A stretch of DNA of 5,573 nt from Clostridiales bacterium (lineage in GTDB: Bacteria; Bacillota; Clostridia; Oscillospirales; QAMX01): NCBI GenBank assembly GCA_012841675.1, contig DUUG01000031.1, forward strand, positions 1-5,573, in the 5' to 3' direction. The position numbers and the translations under genes were made by a program. The notes under the pieces were generated by a model, which did no database searches, was not told the origin of the DNA, and saw only the letters and a program-made list of their open reading frames with translations. This document shows positions 1 to 5,573 of this stretch, piece after piece (within the stretch, counting starts at the first letter, position 1; each line of letters begins with the position of its first letter).

Positions 1-901
1 AAATACCTTTTTTAACGAAAGCGAAAAGCTGTTAACCAGAGGGCCGGGACGGGTTTCCCCGCTGTTTGTGCCCATGATGATTGCCAACATCGCCGCAGGC
101 ACCATTGCCATTCGGTTTAACGCCAAAGGCCCCTGCCTTTCCACGGTAACGGCCTGCGCCACAGGCACTCACTCCATCGGCGAGGCCTTCCGTGCCATCC
201 GCCACGGCTATGCCGACGCCATTTTGGCCGGCGGGTCGGAAGCGGCGGTTATGCCCCTTTCCATTGCCGGCTTTGCCAATTGCATGGCGCTTACCACCCG
301 GAACGATCCGCAAAACGCCTCCATTCCCTTTGACAAGCGGCGAGACGGCTTTGTTTTGGGAGAAGGTGCCGCCGTACTTGTTTTGGAAGAATACGAACAT
401 GCCGCCTCTCGCGGTGCCAAAATCTATGCCGAAATCGTCGGCTATGGAAGCACCTGCGACGCGTTCCATATAACCGCCCCCGTGGAAGACGGAAGCGGCG
501 CCGCAAAGGCTATACAACTTGCCTTGCAAGAAGCCGGTCATAAGGAAGACGACCGGATTTATATTAACGCCCACGGCACCAGCACCCCCCTAAACGACAA
601 AACGGAAACCAAGGCCATCAAACTGGCCCTGGGCGACGGGGCCTATGCTGCCATGATCAGCTCCACTAAGTCCATGACGGGGCATATGCTGGGCGCGGCA
701 GGGGCGGCGGAGGCGGTGGCCACGGTTCTTGCTGTGAAAAACGGCGTTTTACCGCCCACCATTGGTTTAAACGAGCCGGATGAGGAATGCGATTTAGACT
801 ATATCCCCCACAAAGCGCGCAAAACTTCCGTTTCCCTAGGCCTTTCCATTTCCCTCGGCTTTGGCGGACACAATGCCGTCCTTGCCGTAAGGCCCCTATA
901 A
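1..901 (+). CDS. fabF: Beta-ketoacyl-[ACP] synthase II (FabF), 5'-truncated by the window edge
   Basis: FabF elongates fatty acids by condensing malonyl-ACP with acyl-ACP in the cytoplasm. The frame is open from base 2, giving 299 visible residues up to the TAA at 899-901. The thiolase-fold catalytic triad is complete: the nucleophilic Cys in TACATG (codon 155-157), the His in NAHGTSTPLND (codon 572-574) and the His in KSMTGHMLGAAG (codon 683-685), with the conserved Lys at 668-670. Aligned with E. coli FabF (Cys163), about 111 N-terminal residues are missing, so the full protein would be about 410 residues, which is normal for the family. The GTG at 68 is an internal Val codon, not the start. 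The C-terminal gating loop reads SISLGFGGHN, where E. coli has NSFGFGGTN; the GFGG core is kept. Position just before accB supports FabF rather than a polyketide synthase domain. FabB or another KAS I/II paralogue is the only serious alternative. Confidence 0.96.
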   Translation, partial: NTFFNESEKLLTRGPGRVSPLFVPMMIANIAAGTIAIRFNAKGPCLSTVTACATGTHSIGEAFRAIRHGYADAILAGGSEAAVMPLSIAGFANCMALTTRNDPQNASIPFDKRRDGFVLGEGAAVLVLEEYEHAASRGAKIYAEIVGYGSTCDAFHITAPVEDGSGAAKAIQLALQEAGHKEDDRIYINAHGTSTPLNDKTETKAIKLALGDGAYAAMISSTKSMTGHMLGAAGAAEAVATVLAVKNGVLPPTIGLNEPDEECDLDYIPHKARKTSVSLGLSISLGFGGHNAVLAVRPL

Positions 902-906
902 GGAGG
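900..906 (+). promoter_or_regulatory. Ribosome binding site of accB, overlapping the fabF stop
   Basis: AAGGAGG lies 6 bases before the ATG at 913 and shares two bases with the fabF TAA (899-901). It is a near-perfect anti-16S match. It fixes the accB start at 913 rather than at any upstream in-frame start inside fabF, and it suggests that ribosomes ending fabF can reinitiate on accB. Confidence 0.85.
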
Positions 907-912
907 AGATCC

Positions 913-1368
913 ATGAAGCTTCAACAAATCAGAGAGCTGGTGCGTATGCTGGAGGAATCCTCCCTGACTCTGCTGGAAATCGAGGAGGAAGGAACGAGAA
1001 TCCGGCTGGAGAAAAGTGTATCCCCTTCGCAAGTATCTATGGAAGGGGAGCCGCCGGCCTGTGCTTCCCCTCTGTCTCCTGCTGTTCCTTCCGCGGATGT
1101 TCCTCCGGCGGGCATTAATTATACCAACTTAAAAGAAATCAAGTCCCCTATGATCGGCGTGTTCTATGAGGCCCCCTCTCCCGGTGCCGAGCCTTTTGTG
1201 CGCCCCGGCGCTGTTGTCAAAAAGGGCGATGTGCTTTGCATTTTGGAAGCCATGAAGATTATGAACGAAATCACCGCCGAGGAAGACGGGCAAATTATCG
1301 ACGTTTGCGTAAATAACGGCGAGATTGTAGAATACTCTCAGACGCTGTTTAAGATAGCGCCGGCGTAA
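913..1368 (+). CDS. accB: Biotin carboxyl carrier protein of acetyl-CoA carboxylase (AccB/BCCP)
   Basis: AccB carries the biotin that shuttles a carboxyl group from AccC to the AccD/AccA carboxyltransferase. The protein has 151 residues (E. coli AccB has 156). It has the usual three parts: a charged N-terminal segment (about 1-35, starting MKLQQIRELV), a Pro/Ala/Ser-rich flexible linker (about 36-68), and a C-terminal biotinyl domain (about 75-149). The biotinylation motif is EAMKIMNEI, with Lys115 as the expected target of biotin ligase. The segment YEAPSPGAEPFVRPG (85-99) matches the 'thumb' that marks acetyl-CoA carboxylase BCCPs and sets them apart from the biotin domains of decarboxylases or pyruvate carboxylase. 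The same frame is open further upstream, but that stretch lies within fabF, and the AAGGAGG at 900-906 selects the ATG at 913. It starts 11 bases after fabF, and fabZ follows after 34 bases. Confidence 0.97.
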   Translation: MKLQQIRELVRMLEESSLTLLEIEEEGTRIRLEKSVSPSQVSMEGEPPACASPLSPAVPSADVPPAGINYTNLKEIKSPMIGVFYEAPSPGAEPFVRPGAVVKKGDVLCILEAMKIMNEITAEEDGQIIDVCVNNGEIVEYSQTLFKIAPA

Positions 1369-1402
1369 AACCGCTGAGATAGATAGAAAGGGTAGGGTAA
1401 AC

Positions 1403-1849
1403 ATGAACCAGACTGAGCTTTTTTCGCTTCTTCCCCATCGGCCGCCCATGCTTTTATTAGACGGCGCGGAAAAAACGGACGACAATACTGCCGTCGGCAC
1501 CTATACCGTAAAAGGCGACGAATGGTTTTTGCAGGGGCATTTTCCGGGAAACCCGGTAGTACCCGGGGTCATTCTTTGTGAAATGCTGGCGCAAACCTGC
1601 TGCGTTTTGCTGTCTGAGCAGGTGTCGGGGGAAGAAGGCTCTTTCGTTCCGTATTTTACGGGACTGGACGGCATACGTTTCCGAGAGAAGGTTTTGCCCG
1701 GAAGCAAGCTTACGTTTACCTGCCGGATTACAAGAAGCAAAGCCCCCTTCTATTTTGCCGAAGGAAAAGGCGTCGTTATGACAGATGCGGGCGAAAAAGA
1801 GGCCGTATCCGGCAAATTTTCCTTTGCGTTGATCCGGGAAACCAAATGA
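1403..1849 (+). CDS. fabZ: 3-hydroxyacyl-[ACP] dehydratase (FabZ)
   Basis: FabZ removes water from 3-hydroxyacyl-ACP to give trans-2-enoyl-ACP, the third step of each elongation cycle. The 148-residue protein is a single hot-dog fold of normal length. It has the N-terminal family motif LLPHRPPMLLLD (9-20), the catalytic His46 in GHFPGNPVVPGV (45-56) and the catalytic Glu60 in CEMLAQ. Glu at this position, rather than the Asp of FabA, places it in the FabZ group. FabZ-like isomerases such as enterococcal FabN share these residues and cannot be fully excluded, but location inside the acc cluster is the usual setting of the true FabZ. The ATG at 1403 is preceded by a purine-rich AAAGGGTAGGG (1387-1397), weaker than the other sites in the operon. 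The gap to accB, 34 bases, is the largest in the window and shows no clear hairpin. Confidence 0.96.
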   Translation: MNQTELFSLLPHRPPMLLLDGAEKTDDNTAVGTYTVKGDEWFLQGHFPGNPVVPGVILCEMLAQTCCVLLSEQVSGEEGSFVPYFTGLDGIRFREKVLPGSKLTFTCRITRSKAPFYFAEGKGVVMTDAGEKEAVSGKFSFALIRETK

Positions 1850-1854
1850 GGTGA
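1848..1854 (+). promoter_or_regulatory. Ribosome binding site of accC, overlapping the fabZ stop
   Basis: GAGGTGA begins inside the fabZ TGA (1847-1849) and ends 3 bases before the accC ATG at 1858; its GAGG core is 6 bases from the ATG. Only 8 bases separate the two genes, so fabZ and accC are probably translationally coupled. Confidence 0.75.
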
Positions 1855-1857
1855 CGC

Positions 1858-3210
1858 ATGTTTACCAAGATTCTGATTGCCAACCGCGGCGAGATTGCCG
1901 TTCGCATCATTAGGGCCTGCAAGGAAATGGGGATTGCCACGGTGGCCGTGTTTTCCGAGGCCGACCGCAACGCCCTCCATGCCAGCTTAGCCGACGAAAG
2001 CTACTGCATCGGCCCTGCCCCTGCGAAAGACAGCTATCTGAACATGGCGTCAATTTTGTCGGCCGCTATGCTGTCCGGCGCGTCGGCAATCCATCCGGGC
2101 TATGGGCTTCTTTCTGAAAACCCCCGGTTTGCCGCCCTTTGTGAAAAATGCGGCTTAGCCTTCATAGGCCCTTCCGCCTCTATCATTGCCGCCATGGGCG
2201 ACAAGGAACAGGCCAAAAAAACCATGCGCGATGCCGGAATTCCCGTTATCCCCGGCGCAGAAGATGTGGAAACGGCGGAAAGCGCTAAAAAACTTGCCGA
2301 ACAGATCGGGTATCCCCTCCTGTTAAAAGCCCGATCGGGCGGCGGCGGCCGCGGCATCCGTTTGATACAGCATCCCGACGAGCTTGCAAGCGCCTTTGCC
2401 GCCGCTTCCTCCGAAGCCAAGGCGGCCTTCGGCGACGGCGCTTTGTATATGGAAAAGTATCTCTCCCCTGTGCGCCATATTGAGGTGCAAATTTTGGCCG
2501 ACAAACAAGGGAATGTCGTTTCGTTGGGCGAGCGAGAGTGCTCCATACAACGGCGGAACCAAAAGCTCATCGAAGAAAGCCCCTCCCCCGCCGTTTCCGA
2601 GGAAATGCGGGAAAAACTCAACGAAATGGCCTGCAAAGCAGCTAAAGCCTGCGGCTATGTAGGCGTGGGAACGTTGGAATTTTTGATGGATGCCGACAAC
2701 GATTTCTATTTTATGGAGATGAATACACGGCTGCAGGTGGAACACACCGTCACCGAAATGGTCACCGGCGTTGATATAGTCAAATGGCAAATCCGCCTTG
2801 CCGCAGGCTATCCCCTTTCCTTTACCCAGGAGGACATTTGCCTTTCGGGCAGTGCCATTGAATGCCGCATCAACGCCGAGGACCCGCGGAAAAATTTCCT
2901 CCCAAGCTGCGGCAAGGTAACGCTTTTGCATGTGCCGGGCGGGCCTTGGGTGCGCTTCGACACGGCTTTGTATCAGGATTACGTGGTGCCGCCCTTTTAC
3001 GATTCCATGGTGGGCAAACTCATCGTCCACGCCAGAACCAGGGAAGAGGCCATCCGCAAAATGCAGGCGGCCCTTTGCGAGCTGGTCATCGGCGGCATTG
3101 AGCATACGGCAGATTTGCAGATGGAGCTTCTGGCCTCCGAGGAGTTTCAATCGGGCCAGTACGCCACAGACTTTATGCAAAAAAGAGAAAGCCGGGAAAT
3201 TTCCGCTTAA
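1858..3210 (+). CDS. accC: Biotin carboxylase subunit of acetyl-CoA carboxylase (AccC)
   Basis: AccC uses ATP and bicarbonate to carboxylate the biotin on AccB. The 450-residue length matches stand-alone biotin carboxylases (E. coli 449); no biotinyl or carboxyltransferase domain is fused to it. The N-terminal domain opens with KILIANRGEIAVRIIRA (4-20) and contains HPGYGLLSEN (79-88). The ATP-grasp domain holds Lys116, Lys157, the glycine-rich loop GGGGRG (161-166), His207 in RHIEVQ, Lys236 in QKLIEE, Glu273, Glu287, and MNTRLQVEH (288-296) with Asn289, Arg291, Gln293 and Glu295. The C-terminal domain has ECRINAEDP (335-343), where Arg337 corresponds to the biotin-binding Arg338 of E. coli. 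Every catalytic position I can align is kept, so the enzyme should be active. The lack of further domains and the neighbouring accB, accD and accA argue against a pyruvate, propionyl-CoA or urea carboxylase. Confidence 0.98.
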   Translation: MFTKILIANRGEIAVRIIRACKEMGIATVAVFSEADRNALHASLADESYCIGPAPAKDSYLNMASILSAAMLSGASAIHPGYGLLSENPRFAALCEKCGLAFIGPSASIIAAMGDKEQAKKTMRDAGIPVIPGAEDVETAESAKKLAEQIGYPLLLKARSGGGGRGIRLIQHPDELASAFAAASSEAKAAFGDGALYMEKYLSPVRHIEVQILADKQGNVVSLGERECSIQRRNQKLIEESPSPAVSEEMREKLNEMACKAAKACGYVGVGTLEFLMDADNDFYFMEMNTRLQVEHTVTEMVTGVDIVKWQIRLAAGYPLSFTQEDICLSGSAIECRINAEDPRKNFLPSCGKVTLLHVPGGPWVRFDTALYQDYVVPPFYDSMVGKLIVHARTREEAIRKMQAALCELVIGGIEHTADLQMELLASEEFQSGQYATDFMQKRESREISA

Positions 3211-3229
3211 CATCTCAAAGGAGTAACAC

Positions 3230-4084
3230 ATGCTGAACGGTCTTTTTAAAAAACCGAAGATTAAGCTGGAAGAATACAAGCTGCCCCCTATTGACGGCCG
3301 CCCTACCGTACCGGATAACACTTGTACGGTTTGTCCTGCCTGCCGACGGCTGGTAGTGACGGTGGATCTGGAAGAATCTTTGTATATCTGCCCTGCCTGC
3401 AGCCACTATCTTCGGGTGCCAGCCAGACAGCGCATGGAGCAAACGGTGGACAAGGGCACGTTTTCCGAGCTTTTTGCTAATATCACCTCCCAAAATCCTC
3501 TCACCTTCCCCCAATACGCCCAGCGGCTGGAAAAAGCCAAGCGCGACAGCGGCGAGGAGGAATCCGTTATCTGCGGAACGGGACAAATCGGGGGCCTATC
3601 CTGCGCTTTGTTTGCCATGGACCCCCGGTTTTTAATGGGCAGCATGGGCGCTGCCACCGGCGAAAAAATCACCTGCCTGTTTGAATACGCGGCGGAGCAT
3701 AACCTGCCGGTGGTCGGTTGCATCCTTTCCGGCGGGGCGCGCATGCAAGAGGGCATTTTTTCGCTTATGCAGATGGCAAAAGTAAGCGGTGCTGTCAAAA
3801 GGCACAGCGACAAAGGGCTTCTTTATGTGGCATTGCTGGCCGACCCGACCACCGGCGGTGTAACGGCAAGCTTTGCCATGCAGGCCGATATTATTTTGGC
3901 AGAGCCGGGGGCCTTAATCGGCTTTGCCGGCCCTCGGGTTATTGAACAGACCATTCGGAAAAAGCTTCCGCCGGGGTTCCAACGGGCGGAGTTTCTCGTG
4001 GAAAAGGGGTTTGTGGACCGGATTGTCCCTCGAGCTGAACAGAGGAGCCTTTTTGCCAAATTGCTTCTTTTTCACAAACGGTGA
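3230..4084 (+). CDS. accD: Acetyl-CoA carboxylase carboxyltransferase subunit beta (AccD)
   Basis: AccD pairs with AccA in the alpha2beta2 carboxyltransferase that moves the carboxyl group from biotin to acetyl-CoA, giving malonyl-CoA. The protein has 284 residues, within the family range. An N-terminal four-Cys zinc ribbon is visible as Cys35-x2-Cys38-x15-Cys54-x2-Cys57, the same spacing as E. coli. The crotonase-like carboxyltransferase domain follows, with MGSMGA (136-141), SGGARMQEG (167-175), DPTTGGV (205-211) and GFAGPRVIEQTIR (231-243). The start is supported by AAAGGAG at 3217-3223, 6 bases before the ATG and 19 bases after accC. An extra Cys32 sits three residues before the zinc site. 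The C-terminal end is natural, so this is not a broken accD-accA fusion. The zinc ribbon and lack of an alpha domain exclude a propionyl-CoA carboxylase beta subunit. Confidence 0.97.
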   Translation: MLNGLFKKPKIKLEEYKLPPIDGRPTVPDNTCTVCPACRRLVVTVDLEESLYICPACSHYLRVPARQRMEQTVDKGTFSELFANITSQNPLTFPQYAQRLEKAKRDSGEEESVICGTGQIGGLSCALFAMDPRFLMGSMGAATGEKITCLFEYAAEHNLPVVGCILSGGARMQEGIFSLMQMAKVSGAVKRHSDKGLLYVALLADPTTGGVTASFAMQADIILAEPGALIGFAGPRVIEQTIRKKLPPGFQRAEFLVEKGFVDRIVPRAEQRSLFAKLLLFHKR

Positions 4085-4108
4085 TCTTACGGGAAGGGAT
4101 TGTAGAAA

Positions 4109-4891
4109 ATGACCGCCTATGAGCGTGTGTTGGCCGCCAGAGCCAACGGCCGCCCCACGGGGCAGGCCTATATAGAACAGATTTTTACCGATTTTATCGA
4201 GCTAAAAGGCGACCGCCGGTTTGGAGACGACCCGGCGGTACTTGCCGGCCTTGCCTTTTTAAATCAAACGCCGGTGACGGTAATCGCATTGGAAAAAGGG
4301 CGCGATTTAGAAGAAAAAGTGCGGCGCAATTTCGGCTCGGCCAACCCGGAAGGGTATCGGAAGGCACTTCGACAAATGAAGCTGGCAGAAAAATTTAACC
4401 GCCCCGTCATCTGCTTTGTGGACACCTCCGGCGCCTACTGCGGTCTTGGCGCAGAGGAGCGGGGGCAGGGGCAGGCCATTGCCGAAAATTTAATGGAAAT
4501 GATGGCGCTGAATACGCCCATCCTCTCCGTTCTTATCGGCGAAGGGGGAAGCGGCGGTGCGCTGGCCCTTTCGGTGGCAGATGAGGTTTGGATGATGGAA
4601 AACGCCGTCTACTCCGTCATTTCCCCGGAAGGCTGTGCCAGCATTTTATGGAAAGACAGCACGCGGGCAGCCGAAGCCGCCCAGTTTTTGCGCTTAACCG
4701 CCCAGGATCTGCTGGAATTTGGTGTCATTGAGCAAGTAATTTCCGAAGAAAACGGGAATTTCTCCGCCGTTTGTGCCCATTTAAAGGAAAAAATGGCGGA
4801 AACCCTTGTCTTCCTTTCTTCGCTGGACAATAACGAGCGGCTTGACAGGCGCTATGCCCGTTTCCGCCGCATGGGAGGAGGGGCCGTATGA
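4109..4891 (+). CDS. accA: Acetyl-CoA carboxylase carboxyltransferase subunit alpha (AccA), short form
   Basis: AccA completes the carboxyltransferase with AccD. Its 260 residues are about 60 fewer than E. coli AccA (319). The missing part is the N-terminal helical extension, since the protein begins at TAYERVLAARANGRPTG, which aligns with the start of the core domain. Short AccA proteins of this kind are common in Clostridia. Conserved motifs are GDRRFGDD (34-41), RNFGSANPEGYRKA (73-86), DTSGAYCG (105-112), AEERGQ (115-120), the oxyanion-hole loop GEGGSGGAL (144-152) and SPEGCASILWK (172-182). The ATG at 4109 has AAGGGA at 4094-4099, with a 9-base spacer. An in-frame TAG at 4103-4105 rules out a longer N-terminus. 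The stop TGA at 4889-4891 overlaps the start of the next gene. Confidence 0.97.
   Translation: MTAYERVLAARANGRPTGQAYIEQIFTDFIELKGDRRFGDDPAVLAGLAFLNQTPVTVIALEKGRDLEEKVRRNFGSANPEGYRKALRQMKLAEKFNRPVICFVDTSGAYCGLGAEERGQGQAIAENLMEMMALNTPILSVLIGEGGSGGALALSVADEVWMMENAVYSVISPEGCASILWKDSTRAAEAAQFLRLTAQDLLEFGVIEQVISEENGNFSAVCAHLKEKMAETLVFLSSLDNNERLDRRYARFRRMGGGAV
4873..4881 (+). promoter_or_regulatory. Ribosome binding site of the degV gene, inside accA
   Basis: GGGAGGAGG lies 6 bases before the ATG at 4888 and within the last codons of accA, where it encodes part of the MGGGAV tail. This strong site and the ATGA overlap decide the degV start and indicate translational coupling to accA. Confidence 0.8.
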
Positions 4892-5573
4892 CTGTTTTGG
4901 TAACTGACAGCTCCGCCCTGCTTACCAGAGAAGAAGCGCGGGAATGGGGCGTGCGTGTGGTACCCCTGTTTTATGCCGTGGCAGGACGGCCGTTTCTCGA
5001 AACATACAGCGGCGAAAACGGCGACTATCTTTCCCTTCTTGCCAAAGGACAACACGCCCAAACGAGTCAGCCGGCTCCGGGCGCCTACCTCAGCGTGTTC
5101 GACGAGATTACTCGGCAGGGCAACGAGGTGCTTTGCTTAACCCTTTCCTCCCGTTTAAGCGGCGCCTACGGAAGTGCCATGGCCGCCGCCAAAGAGCTTC
5201 CTGACCGCAACATTACCGTGTTTGACGCCCGAACCACCGGCGGCGGGCTGTACATGATGGTGCAGCAAGCCGCGGCCTTGGCCAAAAATCAGCTTTCCGC
5301 CGTGGAAATTGCCGACCAGCTGTATGCATTTCGAGACAAGGTTTCCGTTGCTTTTTCCGTGGCGGATTTAACCCCTTTGCACCAAGGCGGGCGACTGGGC
5401 CGAGTGCGCCAGTCCATCAACACGATTTTAAACAACCACCCCCTGTTTCTTTGCCGGGACGGAACCATTGTGTCCGACGGTATGGCTCGGGGCAAAACAG
5501 CCCAGCAGGACTATCTGTTTTCTAAGGTGCCGCCGGGTGCTTCCCATGTGATTGTGCACCATGCGGGCAAGGA
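4888..5573 (+). CDS. DegV/FakB-family fatty-acid-binding protein, 3'-truncated by the window edge
   Basis: The reading frame starts at ATG 4888, overlaps the accA stop by 4 bases and stays open to the window end, giving 228 complete codons plus 2 bases. DegV proteins are usually about 280 residues, so roughly 50 are missing. Family signs are the start TVLVTDSSA (2-10), TSQPAPGAYLSVF (59-71), the LTLSSRLSGAYGSA segment (84-97), the DARTTGGG loop (113-120), LHQGGRLGRV (164-173) and LNNHPLF (181-187). Thr59 and Ser91 align with the residues that hold the fatty acid carboxylate in S. aureus FakB (Thr61 and Ser93). The C-terminal His that also contributes in FakB lies beyond the edge. Known family members bind one fatty acid, and FakB passes it to the kinase FakA. 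Membership of the family is clear; a FakB role is inferred from family and context, and no fakA is visible. There is no signal peptide or membrane segment, so it should be cytoplasmic. Confidence 0.9.
   Translation, partial: MTVLVTDSSALLTREEAREWGVRVVPLFYAVAGRPFLETYSGENGDYLSLLAKGQHAQTSQPAPGAYLSVFDEITRQGNEVLCLTLSSRLSGAYGSAMAAAKELPDRNITVFDARTTGGGLYMMVQQAAALAKNQLSAVEIADQLYAFRDKVSVAFSVADLTPLHQGGRLGRVRQSINTILNNHPLFLCRDGTIVSDGMARGKTAQQDYLFSKVPPGASHVIVHHAGK

Noticed and set aside
32..574. A 180-codon open frame on the - strand, opposite fabF
   Set aside because: Its Gly/Ala-rich low-complexity translation resembles no family I know and is explained by the codon pattern of fabF on the other strand.
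787..912. A longer accB with an upstream in-frame start overlapping fabF
   Set aside because: The extension is Arg/Pro-rich translation of fabF in another frame. The ideal ribosome binding site at 900-906 and the typical BCCP N-terminus both select the ATG at 913.
1369..1402. Short GATAGATAGA repeat in the accB-fabZ gap as a possible regulatory element
   Set aside because: It is only two to three units of a 4-base pattern, has no hairpin or operator symmetry, and is close enough to the fabZ start to be simple ribosome binding site context.
2326..2356. GC-rich run at the AccC glycine loop, with CGATCGGGC/GGCGGCGGCC, as a possible repeat or hairpin signal
   Set aside because: It is explained by consecutive glycine codons of the conserved ATP-binding loop GGGGRG.
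2323..3321. A 332-codon open frame on the - strand, opposite accC and the start of accD
   Set aside because: It lies wholly opposite well-conserved coding sequence, its translation has no recognisable domain, and long antisense frames are expected where third codon positions are GC-rich. I see no ribosome binding site that supports it.
4085..4108. Possible terminator or internal promoter between accD and accA
   Set aside because: The 24 bases contain no stem-loop with a T run and no recognisable -35/-10 pair; they hold only the accA ribosome binding site.

Overview
This window is most of a bacterial type II fatty acid synthesis operon, all on the + strand. In order it reads fabF (5' end missing), accB, fabZ, accC, accD, accA, then a DegV/FakB-family gene that runs off the right edge. 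The fabF-accB-fabZ-accC-accD-accA order is the classic arrangement of Clostridia and streptococci. The clostridial-type short AccA, its DTSGAYCG motif (DTPGAYPG in E. coli), strong AGGAGG-like ribosome binding sites and a GC content judged by eye at about 55% suggest a GC-richer member of the Clostridia, for example a gut Oscillospiraceae-like lineage. The phylum-level assignment is fairly safe. Family or genus cannot be read from this sequence.

Layout: fabF occupies roughly 1-901, accB 913-1368, fabZ 1403-1849, accC 1858-3210, accD 3230-4084, accA 4109-4891 and degV 4888 to the end. Gaps between genes are 11, 34, 8, 19 and 24 bases, and the last pair overlaps by 4 bases (ATGA). No stretch over 300 bases lacks a gene. 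I see no promoter, terminator, tRNA, rRNA, CRISPR array, insertion sequence or notable repeat, so the genes very probably share one transcript that begins upstream and continues downstream of the window.

How the genes work together: AccC carboxylates the biotin carried by AccB, and the AccD/AccA carboxyltransferase moves the carboxyl group to acetyl-CoA to make malonyl-CoA. FabF condenses malonyl-ACP with the growing acyl-ACP, and FabZ dehydrates the 3-hydroxyacyl-ACP formed after ketoreduction. The remaining steps (FabH, FabD, FabG, the enoyl reductase and ACP) are not here and are likely encoded upstream of fabF. The DegV protein belongs to the family of fatty-acid-binding proteins that includes FakB, which presents free fatty acids to the kinase FakA. 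Its start overlaps the accA stop, which ties a probable fatty acid carrier to malonyl-CoA production.

This is mostly a housekeeping region. I found no new system. The point most worth following is the translationally coupled degV/fakB gene. Smaller observations concern substitutions in FabF and AccD and the arrangement of accD and accA in one reading frame.
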